A DNA stretch of 64,000 bases from Uranotaenia lowii (Eukaryota > Arthropoda > Insecta > Diptera > Culicidae). Positions 60,452 through 64,000 of the stretch are shown piece after piece. The position numbers were made by a program, and so were the translations under genes. The DNA lies in the NCBI RefSeq assembly GCF_029784155.1, contig NC_073693.1, positions 313,635,304 to 313,699,303 of the forward strand, given 5' to 3'. Under the pieces are notes generated by a model that searched no databases, was not told the DNA's origin, and was given only the letters and a program-made list of their open reading frames with translations. Numbering within the stretch: position 1 is the stretch's first letter; the number at the start of each line of letters is the position of its first letter.

Positions 60452-60525
60452 TTCACCGTGGTGGAATTGGCTAACGCGCCGTTGTACCGAAGCGGAGATT
60501 GCAGGTTCAAGTCCTGTCGGTGAGC
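60452..60525 (+). tRNA. tRNA-like gene, array copy 3 (tRNA-Arg-like body, anticodon position ACC)
   Basis: 74 nt fold as a cloverleaf: acceptor TTCACCG/CGGTGAG (7 bp, one wobble), T8, D arm with GG and A21, anticodon stem CCGTT/AGCGG, loop GTACCGA (T33 present, anticodon position ACC), variable AGATT, T stem GCAGG/CCTGT with loop TTCAAGT, discriminator C. A-box TGGTGGAATTGG and B-box GGTTCAAGTCC are good, and T5 at 60535-60539 could end Pol III transcription. The D and T arms resemble eukaryotic tRNA-Arg (from memory). ACC would read a glycine codon, which eukaryotes normally do not decode with this anticodon. Confidence 0.65.
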
Positions 60526-60952
60526 CGTTGTATCTTTTTCGAAATTTTCATGATATTTACGGCTTATGTTCTTTCGTTCTTTGATAGTTCATGTTTCTCT
60601 AATTTCTTTCATCACATATGAAAATGTGATCATTTTCAGGTACAAAGATGTACCAAGCGATTTCATAACATCAGTATTGATTTCAACAGAGCAACACCTC
60701 CCTGTGTAACTGGTCTGCTCGGAACCTTGAGCGGCACTGATTGCTTCTTCATCTGACCGTAAGTTGCGGCAAACCCGAAGCAATCGACCATGTGCTCGTT
60801 CGGCTAAAATCCCGAGTCGATGGGTGGGGTTAGAGAAACAAGAGAGATCAATAGAGGGAAAGATCACATGCGGGATATACATGGTGTTTCGATAGAAGGT
60901 CCAGCAGTTGATCGGCAGAGCTCGATTGCTCGTGTTCGCCGGTTCCATCACG

Positions 60953-61026
60953 TTCACCGTGGTGGAATTGGCTAACGCGCCGTTGTACCGAAGCGGAGAT
61001 TGCAGGTTCAAGTCCTGTCGGTGAGC
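60953..61026 (+). tRNA. tRNA-like gene, array copy 4
   Basis: Identical by eye to copy 3 and exactly 501 bp downstream, with the same leader and T-run. Confidence 0.62.
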
Positions 61027-61453
61027 CGTTGTATCTTTTTCGAAATTTTCATGATATTTACGGCTTATGTTCTTTCGTTCTTTGATAGTTCATGTTTCTC
61101 TAATTTCTTTCATCACATATGAAAATGTGATCATTTTCAGGTACAAAGATGTACCAAGCGATTTCATAACATCAGTATTGATTTCAACAGAGCAACACCT
61201 CCCTGTGTAACTGGTCTGCTCGGAACCTTGAGCGGCACTGATTGCTTCTTCATCTGACCGTAAGTTGCGGCAAACCCGAAGCAATCGACCATGTGCTCGT
61301 TCGGCTAAAATCCCGAGTCGATGGGTGGGGTTAGAGAAACAAGAGAGATCAATAGAGGGAAAGATCACATGCGGGATATACATGGTGTTTCGATAGAAGG
61401 TCCAGCAGTTGATCGGCAGAGCTCGATTGCTCGTGTTCGCCGGTTCCATCACG

Positions 61454-61527
61454 TTCACCGTGGTGGAATTGGCTAACGCGCCGTTGTACCGAAGCGGAGA
61501 TTGCAGGTTCAAGTCCTGTCGGTGAGC
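61454..61527 (+). tRNA. tRNA-like gene, array copy 5
   Basis: Identical by eye to copy 3, 501 bp after copy 4. Confidence 0.62.
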
Positions 61528-61954
61528 CGTTGTATCTTTTTCGAAATTTTCATGATATTTACGGCTTATGTTCTTTCGTTCTTTGATAGTTCATGTTTCT
61601 CTAATTTCTTTCATCACATATGAAAATGTGATCATTTTCAGGTACAAAGATGTACCAAGCGATTTCATAACATCAGTATTGATTTCAACAGAGCAACACC
61701 TCCCTGTGTAACTGGTCTGCTCGGAACCTTGAGCGGCACTGATTGCTTCTTCATCTGACCGTAAGTTGCGGCAAACCCGAAGCAATCGACCATGTGCTCG
61801 TTCGGCTAAAATCCCGAGTCGATGGGTGGGGTTAGAGAAACAAGAGAGATCAATAGAGGGAAAGATCACATGCGGGATATACATGGTGTTTCGATAGAAG
61901 GTCCAGCAGTTGATCGGCAGAGCTCGATTGCTCGTGTTCGCCGGTTCCATCACG

Positions 61955-62028
61955 TTCACCGTGGTGGAATTGGCTAACGCGCCGTTGTACCGAAGCGGAG
62001 ATTGCAGGTTCAAGTCCTGTCGGTGAGC
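61955..62028 (+). tRNA. tRNA-like gene, array copy 6
   Basis: Identical by eye to copy 3. The unit that follows is cut at 62131, in the middle of the ATCACAT hairpin. Confidence 0.62.
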
Positions 62029-62131
62029 CGTTGTATCTTTTTCGAAATTTTCATGATATTTACGGCTTATGTTCTTTCGTTCTTTGATAGTTCATGTTTC
62101 TCTAATTTCTTTCATCACATATGAAAATGTG

Positions 62132-62142
62132 AGCCCTCGAAT
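62132..62142 (+). repeat. right 11-bp direct repeat bounding the tRNA-like array
   Basis: AGCCCTCGAAT, exact match to 59605-59615. Confidence 0.7.
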
Positions 62143-62394
62143 AAAAAAGATAAATTTGAGTTTGGCTGCGAACTTGAGTTTACCTATCAGAACTTAGTTT
62201 TGCGATTGCCCAGTCGAACTCAAAGTTGAGGGCTGTCATTGAAGTTCTGTTTTGAAATAAAAAAACTTAATTTTGAGTTTAAATTAAAGAGCGTGTTCAT
62301 GATCGGCAGAAAGAAGACTTAAGAATGACCTTAATGGGTTAAATTCCTATAATAAAGAAAAAAGAAGACTAGAGAAATGAAAATAACATGGACG

Positions 62395-62530
62395 GTGACG
62401 AAAAAAATCGCCCTACCTGAACAAGATTGACGCTTTGCTCTAATTTCACTGGGTATACTACAGACTCCTGTAGTATGGTAATGTGTTGACCTGAAAGTCA
62501 AAGATCGCTGATTCTAACCCTGTACAGTGG
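62395..62530 (+). repeat. tRNA-headed repeat, right flank of the tRNA-like array
   Basis: The leader matches the left flank copy in inverted orientation (GTGACGAAAAAA, AAGATTGAYGCT, GGGTATACTACA, ACTCCTGTAG). The tRNA-like part differs: its anticodon-arm-like TTGAC-CTGAAA-GTCAA and decayed B-box GATTCTAACCC are not those of the left copy. Confidence 0.5.
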
Positions 62531-62695
62531 ATTCAGTTTTTTTTGACATTTTCCTTATAAAGAGTTATTTAATATTCTTGAATATCTAAGATAATCTAAT
62601 CTTTCTTGATGGACTCATTTTCATTTTAAAAAAAATAAAATTTTCAACCGATTTATTTGATTGTGCTTATCAATGCTGATTTGCAGCTTCCTTAA

Positions 62696-62835
62696 CACGT
62701 TCGTCGCCCAAAAAAAATCTCAGAGCATGAAAGTAAAGCGAGAGAGCTTCAGATTTACAACGCGTGGCAGAACTGAGCGGCAACCTTGCTTAAGAGAGCC
62801 GTCACCCATATATGGGTGACGTGGCGACGAACGTG
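62696..62835. mobile_element. 140-bp TTAA-flanked MITE with internal palindrome
   Basis: TTAA at 62692-62695 and 62836-62839. Perfect 13-bp inverted ends CACGTTCGTCGCC / GGCGACGAACGTG. The interior holds the perfect 20-bp palindrome GTCACCCATATATGGGTGAC close to the right end. The TTAA target suggests piggyBac mobilisation. Confidence 0.85.
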
Positions 62836-62839
62836 TTAA

Positions 62840-63177
62840 ATCGTCTGACACATTAAATAATAATAAGATATACAATTATTCAACTGTTTTTATTTCAAGT
62901 ATTTCTCTGGATCATCCTGCAAAATTCCCGTCGATTATCATCAATGATGCTTTTCCTAAATAATGAAACCTTGCAAGGTTAAGTATGGTGAACGTTAAAA
63001 AGTTTTCCTCGCCAAATGCTCTTTCACTTTTTTCAATATTTGTGAATTTTTCTCCTAACTTTTCTATCCATCTTTATCAATTTTCAATTCTGATATTCTG
63101 TCTACCAGAACATACATTTTCACCGATATACCGAAAATAAAATTACAAAAAACAGAGTTATGAGTTAATCAATTTTT
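62840..63177. other. AT-rich DNA, nothing recognised
   Basis: No ORF or repeat of note between the MITE and the Penelope tails. Confidence 0.5.
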
Positions 63178-63241
63178 TGGTTGAATGATTCAACTGAATC
63201 AAAGCAATCGAAAGATTCCTTTTAATTCAACCACGGTAAAT

Positions 63242-63302
63242 GAAAAGTTCATATACCAGTATTTCGATAGCAACTTACTACCTTCTTTAGTGAACGTTTT
63301 CG
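63242..63302 (-). ncRNA. hammerhead ribozyme remnant (core mutated)
   Basis: Same fold as the 43957 motif with full-length stem I, but the core reads CTAAAGA, a G-to-A change at the invariant G5 (plus-strand position 63288). Predicted inactive. Confidence 0.65.
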
Positions 63303-63322
63303 ATTGATCGACAATCGACAAT

Positions 63323-63383
63323 CGAAAACGTTCACTGAAGAAGGTATCAAGTTGCTATCGAAATACTGGTATATGAACTTTTC
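63323..63383 (+). ncRNA. hammerhead ribozyme in solo Penelope tail
   Basis: Core CTGAAGA (63335-63341) and GAAA are intact. Stem I (GAAAACGTTCA with TGAACTTTTC, one bulged C) is the best of the family. Stem II GGTATCA/TGCTATC has one mismatch. Stem III ATAC-TG-GTAT; predicted cleavage after 63373. Confidence 0.7.
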
Positions 63384-63431
63384 ATTTAACATGGTTGAAT
63401 TAAAAGGAATCTTTCGATTGCTTTGATTCAG

Positions 63432-64000
63432 ATAAGGTTGAGAGTTAAGAATAAAGAGTTAAGAGATAAGAGTTAAGAGATAAGAGTTAAGAGATAAGAG
63501 TTAAGAGATAAGAGTTAAGAGTTAAGAGTTAAGAGTTAAGAGTTAAGAGTTAAGAGTTAAGAGTTAAGAGTTAAGAGTTAAGAGTTAAGAATTAAGAGTT
63601 AAGAGTTAAGAGTTAAAAGTTAAAAGTTAAGAGTTAAGAGGTCAGAGTTAAGAGTTAAGAGTTAAGAGTTAAGAGTTAAGAGTTAAGAGTTAAGAGTTAA
63701 GAGATAAGAGATAAGAGTTAAGAGTTAAGAGTTAAGAGTTAAGAGTTATGAGTTAAGAGTTAAGAGTTAAGAGTTAAGAGTTAAAAGTTAAGAGTTAAGA
63801 GTTAAGAGTTAAGAGTTAAGAGTTAAGAGTTCAGAGTTAAGAGTTGATAGTTCAGAGTTAAGTGTTAAGAGTTAAGAGTAAAGAGTTAAGAGTTAAGAGT
63901 TAAGAGTTAAGAGTTAAGAGTTAAGAGTTAAGAGTTAAGAGTTAAGAGTTAAGAGTTAAGAGTTAAGAGTTAAGAGTTAAGAGTTAAGAGTTAAGAGTTA
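63432..64000 (+). repeat. 7-bp satellite (AGAGTTA)n, continues past the window
   Basis: Units AGAGTTA with variants AGAGATA, AAAGTTA and AGAGTTC, and occasional ATAG or AGTG changes. It starts directly after the plus-strand Penelope tail and is cut by the window end. Frames are open only by repeat structure. Confidence 0.95.

Larger units (their letters stand above)
59616..62131. repeat. 501-bp tandem array of tRNA-like genes with an internal inversion
   Basis: Units repeat every 501 bp: two on the minus strand (59616-60435) and four tRNA-bearing units on the plus strand (60436-62131). The orientation switches at 60435/60436. The copies look almost identical. Each unit has the tRNA-like gene, a short T-run, and two hairpins (GGTACATCTTTGTACC and ATCACATTTTCATATGTGAT). 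The block is bounded by AGCCCTCGAAT on both sides, like a target-site duplication. An ORF of 140 codons runs antisense in each unit but overlaps the tRNA and has no known domain. Confidence 0.9.
63178..63431. mobile_element. two Penelope 3' tails joined in inverted orientation
   Basis: 63178-63303 (minus) and 63319-63431 (plus) both match the tail of the element at 42.4-44.1 kb, from its hammerhead to GATTCAG. Their coding-side ends face each other across a 15-bp spacer with ATCGACAATCGACAATCG repeats. No coding sequence remains. Confidence 0.85.

Noticed and set aside
60452..60525. Calling this a normal tRNA-Gly from anticodon ACC
   Set aside because: The body looks tRNA-Arg-like, eukaryotes do not normally use ACC for glycine, position 1 is T, and one copy has lost T33; tRNA-like is the safer name.
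59786..62013. Repeated 140-codon ORF present in each 501-bp unit
   Set aside because: It starts inside the antisense strand of the tRNA-like gene and is intact in several units only because the units are nearly identical. No domain or signal is recognisable. Worth reopening only if transcripts or peptides are found.

Overview
The window is AT-rich, repeat-dominated eukaryotic DNA. The mix of transposon families (Penelope-like elements with GIY-YIG ends, RTE-like and Jockey/CR1-like LINEs, piggyBac-type MITEs, and elements that start CTAGCTGACCCGG and end in a GACA microsatellite plus a TATATATA tail) points to an insect, most likely a mosquito or another lower dipteran. The species cannot be fixed from sequence alone. 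I found no convincing host protein-coding gene. The few higher-complexity islands (about 3.2-4.7, 19.6-20.2, 28.8-29.6, 41.1-42.4, 49.6-50.5 and 58.2-58.9 kb) look like intronic or intergenic DNA.

Layout. 0.2-1.7 kb: microsatellite-tailed element with a 143-bp internal tandem repeat; 1.8-3.0 kb: 12-bp CT-rich satellite. 3-9 kb: AT-rich DNA with dispersed repeats and a Penelope tail fragment. 9.0-11.0 kb: minus-strand relative of the first element with a MITE nested in it; 14.1-16.1 kb: plus-strand relative. A 168-bp satellite motif occurs at 12.4-12.8 and 18.9-19.1 kb. 20.2-20.8 kb: TIR element carrying a tRNA-like domain (second copy at 53.3-53.9 kb). 21.6-22.1 kb: homopurine 7-bp satellite. 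22.5-28.7 kb: TTGTCAAAA satellite interrupted by a head-to-head pair of Penelope-like elements, each ending in a hammerhead ribozyme. 32.5-34.1 kb: insertion bounded by a 23-bp direct repeat. 37.0-39.6 kb: decayed RTE-like LINE. 42.4-44.1 kb: second Penelope-like element with a 494-aa ORF and a hammerhead. 44.3-46.4 kb: decayed Jockey/CR1-like LINE. 47.4-48.0 kb: piggyBac-type MITE. 51.85-53.94 kb: LINE copy with only an intact gag-like ORF1, flanked by a perfect 35-bp target-site duplication and carrying an Inr+DPE promoter. 55.75-57.4 kb: foldback element and a TA-flanked MITE. 59.6-62.1 kb: six copies of a tRNA-like gene in 501-bp units, two on the minus strand and four on the plus, bounded by an 11-bp direct repeat. 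62.7 kb: 140-bp TTAA MITE. 63.2-63.4 kb: inverted pair of Penelope tails with one intact and one broken hammerhead. 63.4-64.0 kb: 7-bp satellite running off the window.

The most unusual parts are the Pol III-competent tRNA-like array, the ribozyme-ended Penelope insertions (one pair forming a large palindrome) and the ORF1-only LINE. Palindromic junctions at about 26.45 and 60.44 kb should be checked against assembly artefacts.
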